From the NCBI RefSeq assembly GCF_029320955.1, contig NZ_CP119757.1:4836001-4900000 (forward strand): a stretch of DNA of 64,000 nucleotides, read 5' to 3'. This DNA comes from Flavobacterium sp. YJ01 (GTDB taxonomy: Bacteria > Bacteroidota > Bacteroidia > Flavobacteriales > Flavobacteriaceae). The notes under the pieces are model-generated. The model had not been told where the DNA came from, made no database searches, and saw nothing but the letters and a program-made list of their open reading frames with translations. Positions within the stretch are counted from its first letter, which is position 1. Every line of letters starts with the position of its first letter. This document shows, one piece after another, positions 52,406 through 61,185 of this stretch. Position numbers and translations under genes: made by a program.

Positions 52406-54817
52406 TTATTTAACCGGAATTCTCAAATATTCTCCTTTAAAACTCTGATTCAAAGCCGTCATTTCAATCGGATTTCCAGAACCATCAGGAATAACTTCGA
52501 TTGAAGCTTTTCCGTTTGCCATTCTGATGGATTCGCTGCCTGTTGGTGTTCCTTGATTTTTTAAAGTTTTACCGCCTTTTAGACATTGAAAATAAACACT
52601 TTCTTCATAATCTAAACAGCGCAGATTGTTATTATCAATTGCAATTGCTGTTACTAATAAATTGCCATTTTTTAATTTTTCTGATGAAAGTTGCAATGAT
52701 GAAGCCGTATCGTTTTTATTGAAACGATAATTGACTTTTAAAGTATCAGAAACCGTCTTTCCTTCTTTTGTTTTTCCAATTGCAATTAGAATATTTTCTC
52801 CTTTAGTAAAATTGACATCCCAAGTCAAGCCAATTGCGGGATAAAGCGAAAGATTTCGTTGTTTTTCTCCTAAAGATTTTCCGTTATGAGATAAAGTTAC
52901 TTTTTCGCAATTACTGAAAACACTAATTGTTCTCGCCGTATTTTCTGGACCTTGGCGTTCTGTCCAAGTATGCGATTCGATGTAAGCAAAAGGTTCTTTT
53001 GCCCAATAACTTTTAAAAACATAATACGCATCTTTCGGATTTCCATTTCGATCTGTCAATCCTTTTTGGTTCATGTACGGAATATCATCTTCTGGACGTA
53101 AAGGCGTAGCAAAATCCTTAAATGCCCATTGAATATTTCCCACAAAGTTTGGATCATTTTCAGATACATGCAAATGCCAATCAAATAAATCTACTATATA
53201 ATTTTCGCTCCAATCTCCGATTTGGGCAATGTTTGCAATTTTAGTCTGAACAATGGCTTCTTCCCAGCCTTCGGCTTTAATGACATTTTCTCCCGTTACT
53301 GGATTTTCGCTGTGACGGCCAACATGACTGTCTCCGCCATATTCAGCATGAATAAAATGTTTGTATTCTTTTTTATAAACGTCAATCGCTTTTTGATAAC
53401 TTTTGTAACTTCCAGAATACCAACCAGACCAGATAGAAGGAGAAAAAACATCTACAATGTGCGAACCTTCATAATATTTTCTAATTGCTGTTTTTCTATT
53501 TGAATCGAGTTTGTGGGCAATGTCATTCAATTCATTTAAAAAAGCATTGGTTTTATCGGCATTATCTCCATCAGGAAAATCAGGAAGCCAGTTAATTTCG
53601 TTTCCTAAAGACCAAATAATAATACTTGGGTGATTGTAGTTTTGGTTGATGATTTCTTCCAGCATATTCTTGGCATTCGTTTTCCAAACTTCATTCCCAA
53701 TTCCGCCGCGACACCACGGTAGTTCATCCCAAACCAAAAGACCAAGTTCGTCACAAGCTTTATAAATTTCAGGATCTTGCGGATAATGTGCTAAACGAAC
53801 AAAATTAGCACCCATTGCTTTAATCGATTTTATATCTGCCCAATGCTGTTCGTTGCTCATTGCCGCACCAACTCCAGCTTGTTCTTCATGACGATGCGTT
53901 CCGCGAATTAGTAGACGTTTTCCATTTAAATAAAACGGACCATGATCTTTAAATTCAAACCATCTAAAACCTACTTTTTCTGAAACACTGTCTTTAATTT
54001 GATTTTTTTCTGATAAAACAGCAGAAAGACTATATAAATTAGGTTTTTCAGTATCCCAAAGTTCTGGATTTTTGATGTTTTCGAAAGTGATAGTTGAAGT
54101 TTTATCTGAAACCAAAACTGTTTTACTAGCTACTTTTTTGCCTTTCGGATTTTTTAAAGTTACTCTCAATGATAAATCTTTTGAATTATCAGGATTTACA
54201 ATTGAAGAGATAATTTGCACAGAAGCTTTTTTAGCAGAAACTTCTGGAGTTGTAATTTTTATATTTTCAATATGATTTTTGTATTGAGAAACTAGCCAAA
54301 CATCGCGTGTAATTCCACCATAAATAAAGAAATCACTTTTTTGAGACGGAATGATTTCTATATCATAACTATTATCAACGCGAACAAAAATGTCGTTATT
54401 TCCTTCTTTGATGAAGTTCGTAATGTTAATTGAAAAGCCAATATAACCGCCAATATGACTTCCAGCTTCTTTTCCGTTTACATACACTTTTGTAGTTACA
54501 TTCGAACCTTCAAAGTATAAAGAATAAACTTTGGTTTTGTCGATTTGCGGAATATTTAATTTTTTTTGATACCAGCTTGCATCACGTCGATAACCCGGAT
54601 TTAAATCTGTTGCGTCTTCAGCGTTCCAAGTATGAGGTAAGTTTAGTGAAACCCAATTTGAAGCTTTTTCCGCTTCGTTGAGGTTTGTAGTGTGATTTTC
54701 TAAATAAAGCCAATTGTCGTTAATGTTCATTTTTGTCTGAGCAAAACTGCTCAGACAAATCTGAAACAAAACAAAAAGCGCAAAAATTGAAAATGTATGG
54801 TTATGTCTTTTTTTCAT
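52406..54817 (-). CDS. GH2-family glycosidase, beta-galactosidase-like, larger type
   Basis: 803 residues; signal peptide ending SSFAQ (about residue 27). Layout: jelly-roll domain (WNAEDATDLNPGYRRDASWY), Ig-like middle, TIM barrel with RGTHRHEEQAGVG, acid/base Glu in WSLGNEINWLPD, nucleophile Glu in HAEYGGDSHVG, and about 175 extra C-terminal residues forming additional beta-sandwich domains. An N-Q-K triad (MNQKGLTDRNG) also occurs. It is longer than its neighbour GH2 and only distantly similar. Beta-galactosidase is the usual call for such proteins, but beta-glucuronidase or related activities are possible; the PUL context with GH88 does not settle it. Confidence 0.8.
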   Translation of the reverse strand: MKKRHNHTFSIFALFVLFQICLSSFAQTKMNINDNWLYLENHTTNLNEAEKASNWVSLNLPHTWNAEDATDLNPGYRRDASWYQKKLNIPQIDKTKVYSLYFEGSNVTTKVYVNGKEAGSHIGGYIGFSINITNFIKEGNNDIFVRVDNSYDIEIIPSQKSDFFIYGGITRDVWLVSQYKNHIENIKITTPEVSAKKASVQIISSIVNPDNSKDLSLRVTLKNPKGKKVASKTVLVSDKTSTITFENIKNPELWDTEKPNLYSLSAVLSEKNQIKDSVSEKVGFRWFEFKDHGPFYLNGKRLLIRGTHRHEEQAGVGAAMSNEQHWADIKSIKAMGANFVRLAHYPQDPEIYKACDELGLLVWDELPWCRGGIGNEVWKTNAKNMLEEIINQNYNHPSIIIWSLGNEINWLPDFPDGDNADKTNAFLNELNDIAHKLDSNRKTAIRKYYEGSHIVDVFSPSIWSGWYSGSYKSYQKAIDVYKKEYKHFIHAEYGGDSHVGRHSENPVTGENVIKAEGWEEAIVQTKIANIAQIGDWSENYIVDLFDWHLHVSENDPNFVGNIQWAFKDFATPLRPEDDIPYMNQKGLTDRNGNPKDAYYVFKSYWAKEPFAYIESHTWTERQGPENTARTISVFSNCEKVTLSHNGKSLGEKQRNLSLYPAIGLTWDVNFTKGENILIAIGKTKEGKTVSDTLKVNYRFNKNDTASSLQLSSEKLKNGNLLVTAIAIDNNNLRCLDYEESVYFQCLKGGKTLKNQGTPTGSESIRMANGKASIEVIPDGSGNPIEMTALNQSFKGEYLRIPVK

Positions 54818-54886
54818 AGGTTATTTTTTTAGTGACAAAGTGACAAAGGCTAAAAGTGACAAAGGCTAGAAACCTTTGTTACTCTG

Positions 54887-56077
54887 TTACTTTGAACCTT
54901 TGTCCCTTTGTCTAAGAAGTGCTTCTAGAAAATAATAATCAGCATAAATTATTGGTTCGTCTATTTCATCATGTTTTGGCCAGTTTCCTGTGCTATGATC
55001 GAAAAGAAATGGAGCCTTAATTTCAGTATCTAGAATGTATTTATCGGTTTGTACAGAAGTCATCAGTTTATCTGCAAATGCCAAATAATTTTCTTTCTTG
55101 GTATAATCATACAATTCGTATAAAGCTGAAGCCATAACCATAGCAGCAGAAACATCTCTTGGTGAATTTGGAATACTTGGATCTTTTAAATCCCAATATG
55201 GAATTCCGTCTTCTGGCAGGTTTTTATTTGTCATAAAAAAGAGAGCAGTAGCTTCTGCCTGTTTTTTATATGCTTCGTCTTTTGTATAACGATATGACAT
55301 TGTAAAACCATAAACTGCCCAAGCTTGTCCACGAGCCCAAACCGAATCATCGTTGTAACCCTGAAGAGTAGTTTTCTTTCTAACTGCACCCGTATTTGGA
55401 TTGTAGTCGATGACGTGATAACAACTGTTGTCTTCCCTAAATTGATTTTTTAAAGTGGTATTAGCGTGTTGAATCGCTACGTTACGATATTTCGGATTTC
55501 CAGATAATTTGGAAGCTTCAAAAAGCAACTCTAAATTCATCATATTGTCAATAATTACCGGATAATCCCAAATTTCCTTATTGAAATCCCAAGAACGAAT
55601 AGAACCCACTTTTGGATTAAATCTTGTGCATAAAGTTTCAGCGCCTTTAATAATCACCGCTTCGTATTCTTTCTTATTTTCCACTTTTAGAGCTTCTCCA
55701 AAACTGCAAAACACTTTAAAACCTACATCATGCGAATTACTGTTGACACTTTCCTTTTTGCTAAACGGAGTCCATTTTTGAGCTTGTTCTTTGTATTTTG
55801 AATCGCCTGTTAATCGGTACAATTGCCAAAGATTTCCAGCAAAAAAACCGCTTGTCCAATCCTTAGAAGGTACTTTGCGAATTTCTAATGTTTTAATGTT
55901 CATACTTCTCGGCATCGACATAGAATCAACAGGATAATCGAGTAGCATTTTGTAACGCATTTCCAGTTTTTCTGTCGCTGCTTGAGTGTTTTTTTTGGGA
56001 GAATTAATTCCGGATTTGCATGCTGTTACCAACGATGCAAACCCAAGAATTAAAGAAATGAAACTGACATTCTTCAT
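54887..56077 (-). CDS. Unsaturated glucuronyl hydrolase, family GH88, lipoprotein
   Basis: 396 residues. Lipobox LVTACK (Cys about residue 20). The (alpha/alpha)6 barrel of GH88 shows DWTSGFFAGNLWQLYRLTGD, SHDVGFKVFCSFGEAL, a catalytic Asp region IIDNMMNLELLFEAS, GYNDDSVWARGQAWAVYGF, and IPYWDLKDPS. It removes 4,5-unsaturated uronic acid from oligosaccharides produced by polysaccharide lyases. It lies between SusD and the GH2 genes of the PUL, all on the minus strand, and 181 bases downstream of susD. No lyase is found within the window, so its substrate must come from elsewhere, e.g. a gene beyond the right edge. Confidence 0.87.
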   Translation of the reverse strand: MKNVSFISLILGFASLVTACKSGINSPKKNTQAATEKLEMRYKMLLDYPVDSMSMPRSMNIKTLEIRKVPSKDWTSGFFAGNLWQLYRLTGDSKYKEQAQKWTPFSKKESVNSNSHDVGFKVFCSFGEALKVENKKEYEAVIIKGAETLCTRFNPKVGSIRSWDFNKEIWDYPVIIDNMMNLELLFEASKLSGNPKYRNVAIQHANTTLKNQFREDNSCYHVIDYNPNTGAVRKKTTLQGYNDDSVWARGQAWAVYGFTMSYRYTKDEAYKKQAEATALFFMTNKNLPEDGIPYWDLKDPSIPNSPRDVSAAMVMASALYELYDYTKKENYLAFADKLMTSVQTDKYILDTEIKAPFLFDHSTGNWPKHDEIDEPIIYADYYFLEALLRQRDKGSK

Positions 56078-56114
56078 ATTTAAAATAATATTTTTTTAGT
56101 ATCTAAACTAAATT

Positions 56115-56243
56115 TTAGACGCGGATTTTACGGATTTACTTCGTAAAAACAAGGATTAAAACGGATTTTAAAAAATATAGATTAAAAAAATCCTCGAAAA
56201 TCCTCGTCTTCGCGATGGCGAATCCGTTTTATCTGCGTTCAAT
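56115..56243. repeat. Dispersed repeat of the CGCGATGGCGAATCCG type
   Basis: GACGCGGATTTTACGGATT, then AAAACGGATTTTAAAA, then CTCGTCTTCGCGATGGCGAA and TCTGCGTTC. It shares the CTTCGCGAT(A/G)GCGAATCCG core with 33555-33571. No ORF. Confidence 0.5.
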
Positions 56244-56258
56244 ACTAATTGTGCTAAA

Positions 56259-57779
56259 TTAATAACCAGGATTATTTGGTTTTAGATTCGGATTAATAGC
56301 CAATTCAGTTCCTGGCAACGGCCATAAATAATCTTTATTCGGATCGAAATTAGCATGTGGTTCTAAACCAGCTGGACCAAAAACTTCAGGACCAATTTTA
56401 AGTCTTTTAATATCGTACCATCTGATATATTCAAAAGCCAATTCTAATCTTCTTTCGTCAACAACCATTTTTCTAAAAGCATCTTTAGATAAACCTGGAG
56501 TAACATTTGCTGGAAAAGAAACTTGTTTTCCTGCTTTGTTTCTTGCTCTTGCGCGAACACGATTTACATAACCATCAGCTTCCGTTGTTCCTGGAGTAAT
56601 TTCGTTTAAAGCTTCGGCTGCAGTCAGTAAAACTTCTGCATAACGCATTGTAATGTAATTATGCTGAGAAGTTCTTCCGTTTGCACCAGCTTTTCCCGGA
56701 AAACGGAAATATTTTGCAATATGCGGACGTGGCGCTTTTTCATTATCACTTGAAGGAAAAACTTGCAAAGAACCGCCTGGACCTGTTTTCTTTCTAATAA
56801 TAGTATCAAAACTTACTGCTCTTCTATAATCTCTCTGATCCCAAGTAGTAAATACTTTTAAAGAAGGAACGGCAACCGAAAATCCTTGTCCATAACTGTA
56901 GCTGTCATCTTTTAGAGAACCTGTAAAAAACGCTGTATAATCTTGACCATAATTTCCTGAAGTTAAGTTGTTAAAGTCAACTGTAAAAAGAGGTTCTTTT
57001 AACGAAGCAGTTTTTGTAGCATTAAACAAATCCTGAAAATCAGCATCTAAACCTAAACCAAATTTAGCTTCGTTTGTAATAACAAATTTAGCTTCGTCAT
57101 AAGCTTTTTGATATTGTCCTAAAGTTAAATAAACAGAAGATAAATATCCCGCAGCTGTACCTTTTCCGGGAACTGCTTTTACTTTTGGTTTATCTTCCAG
57201 CCATTGTTTTGCAAATTCTAAATCGGCAATAATTTTAGGATAAACATCTGCTTCTTTTGTTTTAGTTATCGAACTAACTTGTTTTACATCATTCACAACA
57301 AAATCGATGTATGGAATGTCTCCAAAAAGACGCACCAAATGATAGTAAGTAAATGCTCTGGCAAAATAGGCTTGAGCCACGATAGCGTTAACTTTTGCTG
57401 GATCTCCAGGTGTTTTTTTTGCACCTTCAATCGCTTGATTTGCCGCCGTTATAATCACGTAAGATTGTGGCCAAAAGTTGGCAACAAGTGCGTTGGTATC
57501 ATTCATGCCCATATCATTTACATCAATACGAGCTGCTTGCGTGGTTCTATCGCCAATATCAGACATATCGTCGCGAAGCATTAAAGCAATTGTAAATTCT
57601 CGTCCCCAATAATTATTGTGTGCGATGTTGGCAAATGCACCATTTACTGCTGCTTGCAAATCATCTGTATTGTTGAAAAAGTTCTCTGGACGAATAACAC
57701 CAACCGGATGTTCTTCCAGATCGGAACAGCTAAAAAAAGCGAGTGTTCCGAATAATAAAAAAGCGATATATTTTTTCAT
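56259..57779 (-). CDS. SusD-like outer membrane lipoprotein (RagB/SusD family)
   Basis: 506 residues with lipobox LAFFSC (Cys about residue 18). The SusD pattern is visible: PENFFNNTDDLQAAVNGAFA, the TPR-rich central part (AQAYFARAFTYYHLVRLFGD), and the C-terminal YITMRYAEVLLTAAEALNE followed by ELAFEYIRWYDIKRL. It forms the lid of the SusC pore and binds oligosaccharides at the cell surface. It follows susC on the same strand after a 187-base gap with inverted repeats. The ligand cannot be told from sequence. Confidence 0.92.
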   Translation of the reverse strand: MKKYIAFLLFGTLAFFSCSDLEEHPVGVIRPENFFNNTDDLQAAVNGAFANIAHNNYWGREFTIALMLRDDMSDIGDRTTQAARIDVNDMGMNDTNALVANFWPQSYVIITAANQAIEGAKKTPGDPAKVNAIVAQAYFARAFTYYHLVRLFGDIPYIDFVVNDVKQVSSITKTKEADVYPKIIADLEFAKQWLEDKPKVKAVPGKGTAAGYLSSVYLTLGQYQKAYDEAKFVITNEAKFGLGLDADFQDLFNATKTASLKEPLFTVDFNNLTSGNYGQDYTAFFTGSLKDDSYSYGQGFSVAVPSLKVFTTWDQRDYRRAVSFDTIIRKKTGPGGSLQVFPSSDNEKAPRPHIAKYFRFPGKAGANGRTSQHNYITMRYAEVLLTAAEALNEITPGTTEADGYVNRVRARARNKAGKQVSFPANVTPGLSKDAFRKMVVDERRLELAFEYIRWYDIKRLKIGPEVFGPAGLEPHANFDPNKDYLWPLPGTELAINPNLKPNNPGY

Positions 57780-57799
57780 AATATTATTTTTTGATATTA

Positions 57800-57965
57800 G
57801 GGTATAACTTAAAACATAGATACATAGCTTTTAGGAATGCTAAATAGGCATTTCACTTGCATTAATAATCATAGTGCTTTGTGTATAGCTATGTATAAAA
57901 GCTAGTTTTTTTAATTCTCTTCTTCTGAAAAAAATCTATGTTTCTATGTGTTTAATATTATTTAG
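57800..57965. repeat. Imperfect inverted-repeat region between susC and susD
   Basis: ATACATAGCT (57820-57829) pairs perfectly with AGCTATGTAT (57887-57896), and AAACATAGATACATAG type words recur with ATCTATGTTTCTATGTG at the other end. It could form a stem between the two genes of the transporter pair and adjust their relative expression. Confidence 0.45.
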
Positions 57966-57966
57966 A

Positions 57967-60900
57967 TTAAAATTTAAGGTTAAATCCGAATGTAAATGTT
58001 CTTACGTTTGGATATCCGCCATAATCTAATCCTAAATTGGTGTTACTTCTTGAGTTGGTATCGTTTAAGTAGTTTGTTTCAGGATCTGTTCCTGGATAAT
58101 CGGTAATAGTCCAAAGGTTTTGAGCACTGATGTAAAAACGAACTTTGCTTAATCCCATTTTCGAAACAATTTTTTCATCCAAACTATATCCTAAAGAGAT
58201 GTTTTTTAGACGAATATAACTTCCGTCATAAACAAATCTTGAAGTGATTCTTTTGGTTCTAGCTGCATTTATAGGAACATTTGTATCTGTATTTGTTGGT
58301 GTCCAAGCGTTTAAAACTTCTGTTGTGGCGTTATTGTTTCCAGAAGCCAATTCCATCAAAGTATAGTTTAAGATTTGACCTCCTTGCGAACCTTGGAAGA
58401 AGATATTTAAATCCAGATTTTTATAAGTGAAATCATTATTGAATCCGAAAATGAAATCAGGATTTGGATTTCCGATAATCGTTTTATCTTGCGAATCTAA
58501 TTTCCCGTCGCCATTTACATCTCTGAATTTTTCACCTCCTGCAATCGTTTCAAAATTTCCTGGTAAAACGGCTTCTCCTTGCTGAATTACACCATCATAA
58601 ATAAATCCGAAGAAAGAACCAACCGGTTGTCCAACTCTCAAAATCTGCGATTCAGTTGCTAAAAAGTGACCAGGAGCAGAGTTGATTAAAAGATCTTTGT
58701 TATCCGCTAATTTTAATACTTTGTTTTTGTTTGAAGAAATATTAAAACTTGTTGACCACGTAAAATCGGCACCGATAAAGTTTTTAGTATTAATACCTAA
58801 TTCCCAACCTTTATTTTCTAATTCACCCACATTTTGAAGCTGAGAAGCAATTCCAGAAACTCCCGGAAGCGGTCTGTTGAACAATAAATCTTTGGTAATT
58901 GTTTTATAATAATCTGCTGTAATGCTAATTCTGTTATCAAATAAACCTAAATCAATTCCGTAATCTTGTTGGTATGAAGTTTCCCATTTCAGATTCGGAT
59001 TATCTAAAGAAGTTAATTGAACCGCATTTACAATCACGTCGCCGCTGACATCATAAATTTCAGAGAATCTAGAAAGAGTAGAGTAAGCGCCGATTGATGG
59101 ATTTCCTGTCGCTCCGTAACTTGCTCTTAATTTTAAGTTCGAAATAGTTTTATTGTCTTTCAAAAAGTTCTCTTTTGCTATGTTCCAACCAATTGCTCCA
59201 GAAGGGAAAGTCCCGTATTTGTAATTTTTACTAAAGCTTGAAGAACCATCTCTTCTAGCCGTAAATGTTAGCAAATATTTATCGTCATAATCGAAGTTTA
59301 ACCTTCCAAAAGCAGAAATTAATTCAGTTTCAGACAAGTTAGAATCTGGTTTTAAGAATACCGTTCCAGCTCCTAAATTTCTATACGAATTCGTATTTGT
59401 TAAAAAACCTCTTGAAGCGGCATAAGAACTTTCGTTTTTGTTTTTTTGGTATGAATATCCTCCAAGAACAGTTAAAATTCCTTTTGCGATAATTTCACGT
59501 TTGAAAGTCAAGTAATTCTCTGTCAAGAAAGAAGAAAATCTAGTATTGTTTACAGAAGCTTCTCCTTTAATATTTTTTCCTGCAATTAAAGTTGACGGAA
59601 TAAATCTTCCGGTTTGCGAATTATTATCGGTTAAGCCTAAAGTTGTTTTAAAATCAAGATCTTTAGTGATTTGATATTGCGCAAAGAAATTGTTTCGGTT
59701 TACGATAGAAACTGTTTCCAAGATATTTTCCATTGCCGTTGCATACGGGTTGTCAATATCATCTCCAATTGGAGCCGTTGTCGTGTATGTTCCATCTGCG
59801 TTGTAAATTCCTTTGTCTGGCATAAAACGGTATGCAGACGCAATTACACCAGCAGCACCAGTTCCTCCAGCACCAGTCTGGCTAATAATTCCTTCTTTGT
59901 TTTGTTTACTTGTAAAATTGTTTAATCCAACTTTCAATTTTGGAGTAAGATTCGCTTCAAGATTCGCAACAATGGTGTATTTATCAATTCCAGAATTAAT
60001 AACAACTCCATCTTGGTTAAAATAAGTTCCCGAAACATAATACTTAATATCTTCTGAACCGCCAGAAAATGATAATTGCGTATTCGAAATCATTCCATCA
60101 CGATAAATAATATCTTGCCAATCTGAATTTGCAGGACCTTGCGTATGCGTGGTAAAACTTTTGCGGTAAGCTGCAAACTGATCGGCATTCAATAAATGCA
60201 ATTTATTATTTACAGATTGTACAGAAGTTGAGTTGCTAAATTCAATTACAGGTTTTCCAGGTTTTCCTTTTTTAGTCGTAACCATGATAACTCCATTTGA
60301 ACCTCGAGATCCATATATAGCCGTCGCCGAAGCATCTTTTAAAACTTCAATCGAAGCGATATCTTGCGGAGCCGGCATTGCTACTCCTGCAAAACCGTCA
60401 ACAACGATAAGGGCATCACCGCTGGCATTAATAGAAGTTCCTCCACGAACCCTGATTTTTACAGGAGCGCCTGGTTCGCCACCATTGTTCGTCATTACAG
60501 AAACTCCCGCTGCACGGCCTTGCAAAGCTTGTTCTGCATTTAAAAGCGGATAAGCAGTCAATTCTTTTGCCGTTACAGAAGAAACAGAACCTGTAATGTC
60601 ACTTTTTTTACGTGTTCCGTAACCAACTACGATTACTTCGTCAAGTGCTTTGGTGTCTGGTTTTAAACTAACATTGATTACGGTTTTGGTTCCAACTGGA
60701 ATTTCAACGGTTTGAAATCCGACAAAATTGAAAACTAAAACAGCATTTTTTTCTCCTACAACGACCGTGTAATTTCCATCCATATCGGCGGAAGCTCCAA
60801 CAGAAGAATTTTTAATATAAACATTAGCACCAGGAAGTCCGAGTAAATCTTCGCTAGAAGTTATCTTTCCGGTAACTTTTCGTTCCTGTGCATTCATCAT

Positions 60901-60969
60901 GATATTTACTAGTAAAAAAGAAACTAGTAAACACCATTTAAACGATTTGTTTTTTTGGTTTGTAAACAT
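57967..60969 (-). CDS. SusC-like TonB-dependent outer membrane transporter
   Basis: 1000 residues. Signal peptide (to about residue 27, NAQ), a carboxypeptidase-regulatory-like domain (KVTGKITSSEDLLGLPGANV, residues 31-115), the TonB box and plug (DEVIVVGYGTRKKSDITGSV at about 117-136, with VSVMTNNGGEPGAPVKIRVR later), then a 22-stranded barrel ending FTFGFNLKF. It imports oligosaccharides with SusD and TonB. No N-terminal extension for anti-sigma signalling is present, which fits control by the hybrid two-component regulator upstream. It is the first structural gene of the PUL. Confidence 0.93.
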   Translation of the reverse strand: MFTNQKNKSFKWCLLVSFLLVNIMMNAQERKVTGKITSSEDLLGLPGANVYIKNSSVGASADMDGNYTVVVGEKNAVLVFNFVGFQTVEIPVGTKTVINVSLKPDTKALDEVIVVGYGTRKKSDITGSVSSVTAKELTAYPLLNAEQALQGRAAGVSVMTNNGGEPGAPVKIRVRGGTSINASGDALIVVDGFAGVAMPAPQDIASIEVLKDASATAIYGSRGSNGVIMVTTKKGKPGKPVIEFSNSTSVQSVNNKLHLLNADQFAAYRKSFTTHTQGPANSDWQDIIYRDGMISNTQLSFSGGSEDIKYYVSGTYFNQDGVVINSGIDKYTIVANLEANLTPKLKVGLNNFTSKQNKEGIISQTGAGGTGAAGVIASAYRFMPDKGIYNADGTYTTTAPIGDDIDNPYATAMENILETVSIVNRNNFFAQYQITKDLDFKTTLGLTDNNSQTGRFIPSTLIAGKNIKGEASVNNTRFSSFLTENYLTFKREIIAKGILTVLGGYSYQKNKNESSYAASRGFLTNTNSYRNLGAGTVFLKPDSNLSETELISAFGRLNFDYDDKYLLTFTARRDGSSSFSKNYKYGTFPSGAIGWNIAKENFLKDNKTISNLKLRASYGATGNPSIGAYSTLSRFSEIYDVSGDVIVNAVQLTSLDNPNLKWETSYQQDYGIDLGLFDNRISITADYYKTITKDLLFNRPLPGVSGIASQLQNVGELENKGWELGINTKNFIGADFTWSTSFNISSNKNKVLKLADNKDLLINSAPGHFLATESQILRVGQPVGSFFGFIYDGVIQQGEAVLPGNFETIAGGEKFRDVNGDGKLDSQDKTIIGNPNPDFIFGFNNDFTYKNLDLNIFFQGSQGGQILNYTLMELASGNNNATTEVLNAWTPTNTDTNVPINAARTKRITSRFVYDGSYIRLKNISLGYSLDEKIVSKMGLSKVRFYISAQNLWTITDYPGTDPETNYLNDTNSRSNTNLGLDYGGYPNVRTFTFGFNLKF

Positions 60970-60996
60970 TCATTTTTTGGTTTTAAGGTTAATAAG

Positions 60997-61089
60997 TTAG
61001 ATAAAGTAGAAAAGCAATAAACTCATTCCGATGATGATAATGACAAATAGAATTTGCAGCAATAAGAAGTTTGTTTTCTTGATTTTCAT
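60997..61089 (-). CDS. Possible 30-residue membrane micro-protein between HTCS and susC
   Basis: An ORF of 30 codons: five basic or polar residues at the N-terminus (MKIKKTN), then an unbroken hydrophobic stretch (FLLLQILFVIIIIGM, SLLLFYFI) long enough for one membrane helix. It starts 19 bases after the last base of a TACATTTG (-7 type) element read on the minus strand would allow, in fact only 4-5 bases downstream of it, so it would be leaderless or the -7 call is wrong. It ends 27 bases before the susC ATG. Translation is not proved; codon use and the charge pattern suit a small integral membrane protein. Confidence 0.35.
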   Translation of the reverse strand: MKIKKTNFLLLQILFVIIIIGMSLLLFYFI

Positions 61090-61093
61090 ATCG

Positions 61094-61101
61094 CAAATGT
61101 A
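61094..61101 (-). promoter_or_regulatory. Possible -7 element for the susC operon
   Basis: TACATTTG on the minus strand fits TAnnTTTG. There is no clear TTTG at 19 bases. The implied transcription start is at about 61090, giving a leader of about 120 bases before susC. Confidence 0.35.
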
Positions 61102-61128
61102 GAAGCCAAAAAAGAAACAGAAATACAA

Positions 61129-61161
61129 AAAAGGGTATCTAAAAATACAGATACCCTTTTT
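61129..61161. terminator. Terminator after the hybrid two-component regulator gene
   Basis: Stem AAGGGTATCT / AGATACCCTT with an 8-base loop, A-run on one side and T-run on the other, 25 bases beyond the HTCS stop on the minus strand. Confidence 0.8.
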
Positions 61162-61185
61162 TAAGCCTTTAAAAATGCGGATTGT

